Of a DNA stretch of 64,000 nt, positions 21,610 to 32,909 are shown piece by piece. The notes under the pieces are model-generated. The model was not told where the DNA came from. It saw only the letters and a program-made list of their open reading frames with translations, and did no database searches. The stretch comes from Mercurialis annua (Eukaryota; Streptophyta; Magnoliopsida; Malpighiales; Euphorbiaceae). The stretch lies in the NCBI RefSeq assembly GCF_937616625.2, contig NC_065576.1, positions 32,080,628 to 32,144,627 of the forward strand. Direction: 5' to 3'. Every line of letters begins with the position of its first letter. Position 1 is the stretch's first letter. A program made the position numbers and the translations under genes.

Positions 21610-24600
21610 TGTCACGACCCGATTTCTCGAGCCGCAACCGGCGCTAGGGAATGGGAGTGGTAGCTCCGAAACCCGTAGCAAGCCTAAAACCTGTGTAAAT
21701 TTTTCGCAAATCAAATCATTTTTTTCCTATATCAAAATACATGTGACCCCATTTTACAAAAATATTAGAGTTAAAATGCGCTAGTCAAATACATAGACAA
21801 AAACATCTAGACTACTGCGGACTGCTAGAATGAAAACCTTCTTTCACTTCTCGTGCAAATGACTTCCGAGAATTAAAACTTCGGAAGCTTGACTTTCCAA
21901 ATAATATCATGCTATCCCTGAAAAATGGGAGGAGCAACGGGGTCAGTATAAAACTGAGTGAGTTCACCAAATTACACGCAATATCACATAAAGGGTTAAA
22001 ACCGTTGAAAACCCATTTTATATATAGAAAATACTCTTTTAAAATCATATTGCATACCCTCTTTACTTTCCTTCATAGCTCTTTGTTTATTTCATAAACT
22101 TATAGTTTATACGTATTTGACATCTTCGATTTCTTATTATGGTTTTGATATTTTTCTTCTCTCGTTTTGTTTCATTAGTTTTCGACCGAATCTAAAATCT
22201 TAGTTTATATCATCATGATTCTAAGTCGAACTAAATCATTGGCAACTCTCTTGTGACTTGATCCTTATGGTTGGGTCCCGAGATAGTTCAACCGAGTTAC
22301 CCATAACCATATGGTACAGTCCCGAGATAATTCAACCGAGTTACTTGTACCATTTCTCAATCCCAAACGATCGATAGGAGTCCCGAGATAATTCAACCGA
22401 GTTACTCCTTAGACACGGGTCCCGAGATAGTTCAACCGAGTTACCTTCGTGTCTGCATTCGGACTCTGCATCCTGCAGGTCTTTTGAACTTAACTGTCGA
22501 TTCATATGATTCCTATTGACATTTAATAGGAGTATTTGTTCACATTGTGTCTCGATCTTGTTTCGTATTGATTCTCGATGTATCACACTTACTTTTTATT
22601 TCGTATGAGTTCCGAGGATTATCATCGAGAATGGATGAGATACAGGTCCCGGGATAATTCTACCGAGTTCAACCTTGTATCTCAGTTCTTATTATTTTGT
22701 GCACCATAGTACAATTCTCATTTTATGTTTTTATATTTTTCGTTCTGTTGTATTGATCCTTTATGGACCATGGCATGCACATTACAATCTACAAGCATAC
22801 ATTTATAACACACGCACGTATGGGTATTTATTATGTTTGATAGTACATATCGGAATGTACTATATTTCCTTATTCATATTTGATCTGATACTTGTATATT
22901 ATTCGATATTCGATTTATTAGTACATATAGGAATGTACTGTACTTTTCTTATTTATATTTGGTTCAATTCACATTTTATTACTTTACCCATCCCCGGTGT
23001 TTAAATATATATACTCTTTTCATTTACTTGTATTATTATGAAAATAGCACAATACGATAAAACATCATTTTCAAAACATACATATATATGCATTTTAAGA
23101 ACATACATTTAAACATAAAAATATTCATATAGCTTTCGTATTAAAATACGTAGCTTTACGAATATTAGCGAGTAATTTAAAGTGTACTCACCACTTGCTA
23201 TCCAAATTCTTCAAATAAGCTTGACAATATCTCGATCCGTTTGCCTCGAGCCTTATCGATAGTCGCTCCTTCGAGTCTACGCAAATTCGATAACGCTACG
23301 AATTAATAACAAATCTAATTACGATTACGCATCTAAAACTAGTTCGATCAACCTACTTCGGTCATTAAAAACGCTTATCTAAAATAGTTTGACCCCTGAA
23401 CGAAATCGACATTCTTAAAGTTTAGAACGCCGCCTACAATTTTCGTTTAGGTCTCAGACCATGAATTGCACCCGAAGGTGTCGAAAACAAGCTCAGAAGT
23501 GTTTTACATAAGGCTGTCCTAAAACTGCAGACCTGCTTGAGCAATAAAATGTTCCGCTCAATTTGACCATCTTAGAGGCAGAATTAGAGAAAGCTTAAAA
23601 CTAGACAATTGTAGAGGACACATTCAAGTTTCTGTACAATCAAACAGAACCTGATTTGGAGTTATAGAACTCCAGATATGGTCCTCGTAACATGACTGTT
23701 ATGCAGAACAGTTTTCTGCAATTCGTCAATCTAGTTCGTACATTTGATTCGTAACTATAACCCGTCAAGACTCACACCTATCGACATCATGTTCCTATAT
23801 AAACACAATTCGGACCTTGTACATCAATAGCAATCTCAAATCCAAGATATAACATTGTTCAAGTTCACTTGAACAAGAACTTCACATCAAGGTCAAAACA
23901 CTAATCCATTTTTCATTCAATTTTTATAATCTTCTTTACTAACCAAACACAACTTGACTTCAGCTCTAATTGACTCATAATCAATGCCTATATTCATACT
24001 TGAATCTCATATAATCATCATAGCTTAGGGGCCGAAACCCTTAGCCCTTTCTCCTTTCAAAGTTTCAATCAATCTTACTCAACACTACACAATTTCTTAC
24101 AATCAATTCATCAACCACCTAGAGCTCATGTTTATTGCCAACTCTATATGCCATTTCCATCATTCAATACATCAATCAACAATTCACAAATTTCAGAATT
24201 CAAAAATCTCACCTTGATGATTGTCTCTTGGCCGAAGGTTCCATGCCCAAATTCATTATCAAAAACCTTCCATGGAAGCTTGTAAACACCTCACAAAACA
24301 AATTAATAAAAATCCCTAAATTAGCTCATGAACCCTAACCAAGAACAACTCTCACACTCATCATAATCAAATCAATTTTCATCCATAATCACTACAACTA
24401 ATCAACTACATAGCATAAACATCAAGTCTTACTTAATCAAGCATCATCACCATCAAACTTGTAAAATCCGAAATATAACTCTGAAACCTTAACTGAAATT
24501 CGATTTCCTTACCTCAAATTCAACCCACAGAGCTGTAGATAATTGTTTCCTCGTTCCGTGGCCGCAAGAATCACTAAATTTCGTTGAGAAACGAAGAAGT

Positions 24601-25458
24601 TGTGATCATTTGAATTTTGGAGAAGAATTGAGAAGAAGGGTTACGGATTTGATCCTTTGTTGCTGCAAATTTTGGCTTGAAATGAATGAATATTCATTTG
24701 TGAATGATGATTTTAAGTGGGCAAAGTACCTCTTTTAGTCCTTGAAGTTTCCACCTCCTTTCGCTTAACTTTCTAACTTTTCTTTCGTCCAATTTCGTCC
24801 ACTAATCTTTTAATCATTCGATTCTCGATGAATTCCCTATTATTTATTTTCCAAATAAATAATATTAGTATCATATCTTATAATATCTCCTTCCAATAAT
24901 TTATTTTGGCAATTTTGGCCAAAAACGCTCAAATTTCCATTTTGAGCTAACTTGCACTTTTTCTAACTTTTTCGTCCAATTTTCATTTTAATGACTATCA
25001 ATAACAACTTTATCAATATTATTTTCTTATCTTGAGAAAAAAGAGTAAAACACAACTTCCTCCGAAAGTTTGTGGTTAAAAGTCCACTTTAGTCCTTAAA
25101 GTAGCTAATTTGCACTTTAACCCTTATTCTTAACTAACCGTCAAACTTTCTTCTAAAACGATTTCGTACACTTACGAAACTTGACGATCATTTATTAATA
25201 ATATTTCACGGACCTTGACGTGAATATTATTAACTCTGGCTTTCCAACTTATTTTATCTTATTCCATTTTTGTCCCGATTAAATCCAATTCATCGCATAA
25301 TAATTTTCCATTTAAATTATTATCCTACGATAATTCCAATAGACCCTCTTCGGTCTAAGTCCTTATTATCCAATCCTAATCTGATTTTCTCGTTCTTAAT
25401 CTTTACGATTATGCCTCGTGGCACTATACGTAATACCTCAAAAATTTAGGTTATTACA
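21610..25458 (-). repeat. LTR D2 (5' LTR, 3849 bp)
   Basis: This is the 5' LTR in transcription sense, since the primer-binding site adjoins its left edge. The donor-like GTGAGT is at 23186-23191, the acceptor-like CAG at 21918-21920, and the hairpin array at 22271-22686. The motif ACTACTGCGGA at 21811-21821 is complementary to the leader at 21289-21299. Confidence 0.95.
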
Positions 25459-26049
25459 CTATTGACACCCAATAGGTAGCTAGTTTCTTCGGATCGCATA
25501 CTAGTTCTCGTATATAGAAATTAAATAAACATATAACATTCAATCAATTGTATATAATGCGATGCGTGAAAACAGTATATATATTTACATAAAATCATTT
25601 TAATATATAATACATGAAAGTAAAAGTACAACTCACAGTGACCGCAATCCAAGTAATGATATGATCGATCTGATAGTACGCTCTCGCTAGTCCGCTTCTA
25701 CTGACTCCACTACTCGCTGACACGTCTGATAAATCGTTTAATAGTTAGACGTGAATCTCGTATTCCTATACGTATAATACTTTTAGGTTTTTGGATTTAG
25801 TTTCATTTTATACTTATTTACGTATTCAATAACTTTAGTCATATAAACGACTTAGCGAATACTATTTCTCATAAATGAGAATCACTTAACGTCCTTGACG
25901 TTTCTATTATTATTAATTATCTAAAACGTCGAGCTAATCTCTAGATTAATGATTCTCAAAATCCAAAAACCGTCCATTAGAGTCAAATTACTCAAAACGT
26001 CAAACACTTAGGTCAATTACAGTTTGCATACGCGTGGAGGCGAGTCAGG

Positions 26050-26252
26050 GTGCACGGGCGTGCCCTTCGGTGGGTACACGATCGTGCAACCAAGTGCACG
26101 TTCGTGCACCTCACTGGTGCACGTTCGTGTATTTCCAGTACACGTTCGTGCACCATGAAAAGTGCACGTTCGTGTACTTCAGGTACACGATCGTGTACCT
26201 TGCTAGGTGCACGTTCGTGTACTTCTAGTACACGTTCGTGCACCACGTGCAC
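26050..26252. repeat. Palindrome array in LTR C1 (9 units)
   Basis: Tandem near-palindromes of 16 bp such as GTGCACGTTCGTGCAC and GTACACGATCGTGTAC (perfect, 26183-26198), separated by ~5-8 bases. It lies in the U3 half of the LTR, upstream of the TATA box in transcription sense only if the start is downstream; its role is unknown. The translated frames here repeat VHERA-like peptides and are not genes. Confidence 0.9.
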
Positions 26253-26612
26253 AGCCCCGGAAATGCGATTTCCGGGGTTTTATCACCATTCCGGCGTGCT
26301 TCACACACCCACACTCAATACCCATATCTCGGTTTCTTCAAAAACGCCATAATAACTTCAAAAACGTCAAATTTCAACCTAAACTTAATCCTAACCAAAA
26401 CAGCCAACAAACCCATCATTTTCATGCCAAAACCCGACCTCTTACCTTAATTTAATGGCTGGAGATGATAGAGCTTTCGATTCTGAAGAAATCGCCGCTT
26501 GAATCGCTTGAATCGGACGTCGAACGGAGAAACGACGGCGAAACGACGTAATCGGCGATAATCTCACAATTCTCTCGATCCTTCTCTGCTATCTCTTCAT
26601 TCATATCTCATT

Positions 26613-26621
26613 CCTTTTATA
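26613..26621 (-). promoter_or_regulatory. TATA box of LTR C1
   Basis: TATAAAAGG on the minus strand, about 300 bases into the LTR in transcription sense. It is identical in C2 at 33270-33278. A GA-rich leader follows. Confidence 0.6.
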
Positions 26622-26918
26622 TTTTGGTTAAAATGTCACTTTGATCCTTGTTCTTTTTGTTTACTATCATTTATCCTTTAAACTTTTCAATCGTACGATT
26701 TAGTCCATAGCTAAATCGTTAACTTCTTGCCATTTTTTCCTTTTAATTCCAATTCTAACTTTAGAATTGAAATATAATATAAATTTTCTCCGTAATAATC
26801 TTTCTAAAACCGACCTACTAAAACTTATTTATCGGAAAACTTTCCAATATCGTCACTTCTACGACTCTAAACTGGACACGTGGTCCAATTGGATAATTAA
26901 ATATTTTGGGGTATGACA

Positions 26919-29653
26919 TTCTTCCCCCCTAAAAAAATTCGTCCTCGAATTTTCATAAATCTTGTTGGGATCTTAATTTATTCTTACAGTTTCATTGTTG
27001 ATAATTCTCTTACTGGTACCTTCGTTTCATCTGTTATCTTTTCTGAGCTAGAATGGTCCTTAGATGTATTCTTGATATCGCAGTCCTTGCGTCATTGCTA
27101 CCTGGTTGTCGTTAATCTCAATCTACTGTTTTCTTGTTTCAGCATTTCATTCTTAGTAGTCATAGGTTGCTACTAGTCTTCTTTATACGTGAATGATCAC
27201 GACGTGTTAATTTCATCTTAATGACGTACTTACCTTATGCATATTTCTACGAATTTTTTTTTCTTGTAATCATAACTTGCAGTTATGATCTTTCCTATCG
27301 TCTGTAGTTATCACCTTCCTTTCTTAGCTGGTTCTTGCTATTTCTCACTCCTTTTTATCATTGTCTGACACTTTGTTCTTTATCAATCAATCTTCTTTAA
27401 CTTGCTTCACGTCTAACACATTTACTATCTCTTAACATAGTTAAGCCTGATACATTCCTTACTACCTTCTATTTCTCCTTCCTTTGTTTTGCTAAGCTAT
27501 TGTCAATTTCTCGTCATTTGTTGACTATGATTCTTCATTCCTTTTTCCGTTACCCTAAACGTTCCACTTTACGTTGCCCTTAATCGGGTAACTTGTACAG
27601 CCGTCTTTTTTGACCGATACTATTCGTATCCATATTTTCTTATTTTCTTCACCTTCTCTCTAATTACTCTTTTGAAGTTCATTTTGAATTTCTTATTGAC
27701 TTTTTAGTCAAAGTTGTCTTCCCTTTACGTCACAATTCCTTATTTATGATAACCCCATAAGAATTTCATATATTTCTTTAACGTCTAACTGTTTCGGGAA
27801 TCCTTCTCGTTAATTAACCTTCATTTAACTTCTTTCTTATCTTTAACCTTTAACTAACTTCATCTTTAACTTATTCTTATTCTATCTCTCGTTTTCTTTT
27901 GAAGGGTTTTCCGATTGTTCTTAACATTTATATTCTATATACTTTGCAATTCCCAAAGTCAGGGAATAATTTCAATTCACTGTCATCCTATACGCTTTAT
28001 GCTTCCTTAGCACATATATCTTGATTCTAATTGTCTTTATTAACTTGTTATATTCATTACGTCTTTCCTTCGTTTATAGCAGTTCTATTGCTGTTGTTCT
28101 ATTCTGACAATCCTTATAACGTATTTCTGAAGCTTTCACTTCTCTAATCACCTTACTAAATTCTGAAGGTATTTGAATTTTACCCTTACACTTTTCTTCA
28201 CATCATCCACCATTCTTACATTTACTGACACGTATATCTATACGTGTGCCTTTCTCCTTTCTGTTAACGCAACTTATAATTCTTAATGCTGATATTGGTA
28301 ACTTTACTTAATACCAGTCATATAGCATCGTTACCTCTTTTGATCTATCTAATTTAAACTTTCATATCTCACAAAATCATCTTCTTTGTCACTTGTATCC
28401 CTTCTTCTTTTTACTTCTTTATCTTTAAACACTGATATTGATAACGCTATATCTCCTTTAAATATCACTTGATGTTCATCATTTGTATTACCATCTTCTC
28501 GCCCTTCATACTTTTAATCTCTCCTTTTCAATTATAACTTTCGATTGCTACTTCGTTTATCTCAACATAAGAATAATCATACATCATCCTTATGTACTTG
28601 TTACGTTTCTTTCGTCTTGCACGACTCCCTGTCGTTCCTCCCTTTACTCTTGCGTAAAGATAAATACTGTATCCTTAAATATTGCCAGTGCATCGCAGCT
28701 TATCTGCGTATGCTTTCCGACGATAACTCCTTTAGCTTCATTGGCCTTGTGGCAATGGTTATTAACATGGCTCTATTCTGTTATTGGCGTTTCTTTTACA
28801 AGTCTTATTCTTACTTAATAATAATCTTTTATTCTTTTTCGCAGGGCTTTATATCTGAGTTTACTTACTGAACAAAACAAATTTAAAACTTCTTTTGGCT
28901 GCGCAGCTCTTTCTAAACCACTTTTCATAAATCGCTTGAAATCGTTAGTACAATTGTAGCTCAGAGTGATGACACCTCTCATCACCAAGGAGTTGCTCAA
29001 AATCACATTTTCTTTATCATTATAAAGATATGATGCATGATCTACATTTTGAAAATCATTTTCTTATGCATTCCTATCGTGATTATGCAATATCACATGC
29101 GATGTCTGAGCACAATTATACCTTGAAAAGTCATAAAAACTTTCAAAATTTTCATAAAATCGTAAGTTTACTCTAAATTATACGCTCTGCGACTATTAAC
29201 GGCTCTTTTTATACTTATTGGATATATTTCAATTTTTTTGTACTGTTGTCATTTTCTGTTATTTACAGACTGTTCTTCTGTCACATCCCTTCTCTCTCCA
29301 TATCTCCGACAACTCAATTAAATTCAAAATTTTCTACTGCTATATTCACCATATCCATGTCTCCGACACTCTGTACCACGTCAGATACAAACGCAAGTGC
29401 CGATGTTCTACATCGATTTCCCTTTTCTCGTAATATATCTTTTCTTTACAACATTTAGAACGTAACATAGGAATTACGTTCACTACAAATGTATTATGTA
29501 GTGTATATTATATTATTGTTTTTGTAAGTTATGTTTATATATTCTTTTATTAGGCGCGTATTTAATAACGGCGTTTCCTATAGGTTCTCACCTTCCGAGG
29601 TATTATTCTAAAGGCAAAACCTATTACTGACATTCTAATATTCAATGTAACAA
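26919..29653 (-). other. Element C internal region, 3' half
   Basis: Begins with the polypurine tract (26919-26930) and the TTCGTCCTCGAATTT block. The rest, up to the ORF, is T-rich on the plus strand with no coding sequence or retrotransposon domain. It contains the structured domain at 28950-29118. Confidence 0.75.
28950..29118 (-). ncRNA. Conserved structured domain, copy in C
   Basis: Closing stem AATTGT-A-GCTCAGA (28952-28965) with TCTGAGCACAATT (29104-29116). The perfect hairpin GTGATGA/TCATCAC is at 28966-28985, followed by AAGGAGTTG, and ATGCAT is present. The third inner pair is T-A here, C-G in A and T-G in B and D. Confidence 0.6.
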
Positions 29654-30630
29654 TTATATAAACGTAATAATGCAAACACAATTACTTAAAGCACATAAAT
29701 CGCTTATACCTGGAGGTGCCTGATGCGGAACGTTAGGTTCCCTAATAACTATGCCAGTGTGTCGGCCCCTAACTGTTCTATCGGAGTTTCTTCCACCTCT
29801 TTGCACAAAATAGGGATTTGTTGTAATTCTGGAGGACGTACTGACGTAGTCTGGGTGGTACTCACGTCTAAAGTAATAGGGTCGTACCGGATCACCCGCC
29901 CACTCATGCTCTGTTTCAATCCTACGAGCCATTGTAGTAAGTGTGCTAAAATGTTCGTCCACGTGCTCATACAGCTCATCAAACTGAGGTCCTAAACCCC
30001 TGACATATCTACGATTAATGGTTCTATTGTCTTCGTTCAAATCAGGGACTCCTTCAGCCATCCGCAGGAAATCAGTAGAATACGCTCCTACAGTTAACAT
30101 CCCTCTAGAAAAAGAACGCATCTGCCTCCTAACCTGGTTTAGGGCTATCTGCTCCTGACCGTTGGCTATGTCTGCATCTTCCCTCAAATTGCGGTATCTC
30201 CACACACTAGACCAGAAATAGGCACCTCTGTATTCTTCGACGTCTAACTCATCTAACTGTTCTTCTTCTTCATACTCTTCCTCCTGAGGATTTTCCTCCT
30301 CTGCTTCCTCTTCTAATTCTTCTTCTGGATCCTCCTCAGGATCCTCCTCAGGATCCTCTTCCGGGTCTTCCTCCGGTTCCTCTTCTTCTTCCTCGCTGTA
30401 CTCTTTCTCCGGCACACTCTAACTCGGTTTTCAGAAGAACTACCTATCTCCGACACAGACATAAAACCATTTTGATATATTTCTGGCGATGCTCTAGTAT
30501 TTGCGTGGAATCCATTCTGATGGACCCCAGATGGTTCGCCTACTTCATTATGAAACCCGTTTTGAAATATAGGAGGCGCTTCCTCCCGTTCTTCCTCAGC
30601 ATGCGACTGAGCTCCGTTTTGCCCAGACAT
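29654..30630 (-). pseudogene. Small acidic ORF of element C (frameshifted), function unknown
   Basis: Reading from an ATG at 30630, the first frame encodes MSGQNGAQSHAEEE and three spaced (F/Y/H)QNGF motifs over about 75 residues. It then runs into a basic out-of-frame tail. The second frame (from ~30415 to 29654, about 250 residues) has a Glu/Asp-rich stretch with EEDP repeats. A mixed-charge helix-rich part without zinc knuckle, protease, RT or integrase motifs follows. The switch is near 30413, so one indel probably separates two parts of one protein. The stretch before the ATG resembles a splice acceptor (T-rich then CAG). A relative with the same NGAQS...KEEAP and QN-x-F motifs is in 'k' (52171-52762). 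It could be a diverged Gag. It does not match a family I recognise. Confidence 0.6.
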
Positions 30631-31017
30631 GCTGAAAAGAAACAATTTCAAACATAAGCGACCATCTGAGTTCCTTTCCACACGCAATTCCAATATCATC
30701 TTATAAAATGTTGTAAACATTTAACACTTAATCCAGCCACACGTAATTTGCGATCGAATAATCATTTAACAATCTCAACGCATGTAATAAACACTTAACC
30801 ATCTCAATCGTTTGTGTATACGGATACTAATCCTTCACTAGCTTAGTAGCACTGATTCACACGCGCTATACTACATCTTAGCAATGCATAAATCACAAAG
30901 TAACAGACAACTACGGTCTGACTCTTGCTGTAGTAGTTCCTAGGTGTACTTACTGACAACATACTTCCATTCAAACAGACAATCAGACAAATCTAGCAGT
31001 GGTAACTGGACCAAACT

Positions 31018-31029
31018 GCTCTGATACCA
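31018..31029 (-). other. Primer-binding site of element C
   Basis: TGGTATCAGAGC on the minus strand, complementary to initiator tRNA-Met, four bases from LTR C2. The leader motif TGCTGTAGTAGT at 30926-30937 follows at the usual ~85 nt. Confidence 0.85.
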
Positions 31030-31183
31030 ACATTGTCCCGACCCAAAATATTGAGCCGCAACCGGCGCTAGGGAACGGGAGTGGTAGCTCCGGAACCCGT
31101 AGCAAGCCTTAAACCACTATTAATTTTTCGCAAATAATAAATAAATACATTAAACAATTAACATTAAACAACGGAAGCAACAC

Positions 31184-31186
<3 letters not shown>

Positions 31187-31233
<47 letters not shown>
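31187..31233. repeat. (TA)n microsatellite in LTR C2
   Basis: About 23 TA units, the counterpart of the tract at 15074-15127. Confidence 0.95.
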
Positions 31234-31236
<3 letters not shown>

Positions 31237-32617
31237 ATATAATCAAACATATACATTAACTGTTTCAAAACCTCGCGGGCTCTAGTTACCGTACCCTGTA
31301 CGAACTGGCCTCGCGGTACTATATACATCAGTTAGTGTCTCAAACATCTCACCGGCATCTGGGGCCGTGGATCATATACTAAACACGTAGCCTATCAAAA
31401 AGCATATAAAACAATGACAGCAGTTAATATATACAATCAAAATGAACTATTGTCTAGGCTACTATTCTGTTGACACAGGACCACTACTGCAGCATTCACA
31501 GAAGTCAGAAACTAACATATACAGCTGACTTATGGACTTCAAAATTGGCCTCTAGCTAAGTACACAAGCCAAGCACCTGAAAGACATCAAAGGTGAGGGA
31601 TCAATATTTGGGGAAATACTGAGTGAGTTGACATTTACTAACAGTATTAATATAGAAACATAGCATCGCATCTCAAGAAAATATTAATATAAAACATATA
31701 AACATGTATTTGATCCGTATGAAACTAATATCCTAGCATGCGACACATCTCTCGAATAATCATTATCATTCAACCCAATCGTAAATATCAATCGCGAGTC
31801 TAACTCGCTAGTGGCCCAGCCACTAGATACGGGGACTCCGGACTACACAGTAGCCGAGTACTCACTCGTATCAAATCATATACCCAATCGTAAATATCAA
31901 TTGCGAGTCCAACTCGCTGGTGGCCCAGCCACGTAAATTTCATAATTATCATCAGCTCCCAGCTGTGTCAAGTCATTTCTCAAATGCAACCATACTAGAC
32001 TGACTCGATACTGGTGATCACACAGCCTATTGACACCCAATAGGTAGCTAGTTTCTTCGGATCGCATACTAGTTCTCGTATATAGAAATTAAATAAACAT
32101 ATAACATTCAATCAATTGTATGTAATGCGATGCGTGAAAACAGTATATATATTTACATAAAATCATTTTAATATATAATACATGAAAGTAAAAGTACAAC
32201 TCACAGTGACCGCAATCCAAGTAATGATATGATCGATCTGATAGTACGCTCTCGCTAGTCCGCTTCTACTGACTCCACTACTCGCTGACACGTCTGATAA
32301 ATCGTTTAATAGTTAGATGTGAATCTCGTATTCCTATACGTATAATACTTTTAAGTTTTTGGATTTAGTTTCATTTTATACTTATTTACGTATTCAATAA
32401 CTTTAGTCATATAAACGACTTAGCGAATACTATTTCTCATAATTGAGAATCGCTTAACGTCCTTGACGTTTCTATTATTATTAATTATCTAAAACGTCGA
32501 GCTAATCTCTAGATTAATGATTCTCAAAATCCAAAACCCGTCCTTTAGAGTCAAATTACTCAAAACGTCAAACACTTAGGTCAATTACAGTTTGCATACG
32601 CGTGGAGGCGAGTCAGG

Positions 32618-32909
32618 GTGCACGGGCGTGCCCTTCGGTGGGTACACGATCGTGCAACCAAGTGCACGTTCGTGCACCTCACTGGTGCACGTTCCTGCAC
32701 CTCACTGGTGCACGTTCATGTATTTCCAGTACACATTCGTGCACCATGAAAAGTGCACGTTCGTGTACTTCAGGTACATGATCGTGTACCTTGCTAGGTG
32801 CACGTTCGTGTACTTCAGGTACACGATCGTGTACCTTGCTAGGTGCACGTTCGTGTACTTCTAGTACACGTTTGTGCACCCGTGGTGCACGGTCGTGCAC
32901 CACGTGCAC
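32618..32909. repeat. Palindrome array in LTR C2 (13 units)
   Basis: Same array as at 26050-26252 but 89 bp longer. A GTGCACG/CGTGTAC plus GTACACGATCGTGTAC block is repeated and one GTGCACGGTCGTGCAC unit is extra. Since both LTRs were identical at insertion, the copy number changed afterwards. Confidence 0.9.

Larger units (their letters stand above)
15924..25458 (-). mobile_element. LTR retrotransposon D (9535 bp, youngest in the nest)
   Basis: Ends TGTCACGACCC and GGTTATTACA, with exact TSDs CTATT at 15919-15923 and 25459-25463. The LTRs, 15924-19772 and 21610-25458, are both exactly 3849 bp. I counted about 13 substitutions in their first 1.4 kb, so insertion is recent. The internal region is only 1837 bp, with no coding sequence. 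The primer-binding site is 21594-21605, and a second copy lies at 21383-21394. Confidence 0.95.
14924..26918 (-). repeat. LTR C1 (3' LTR), split by element D
   Basis: Pieces 14924-15923 and 25464-26918 join to ~2455 bp. The empty site 'cacagCCTATTgacaccc' is intact in LTR C2 near 32018. C1 has 9 palindrome units against 13 in C2, and lacks the ~148 bp present in C2 at 33386-33533. Short CTT repeats flank that site. Confidence 0.93.

Noticed and set aside
26013..26252. Frames encoding VHERA/VHDRV-type peptide repeats (also 32592-32909)
   Set aside because: These are translations of the palindrome array in several frames and both strands. No start context, and no conservation beyond the DNA repeat.
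26050..26252. Possible CRISPR-like array
   Set aside because: Units are palindromes with ~5-8-base gaps, not repeats with unique spacers, and the sequence is a plant LTR.
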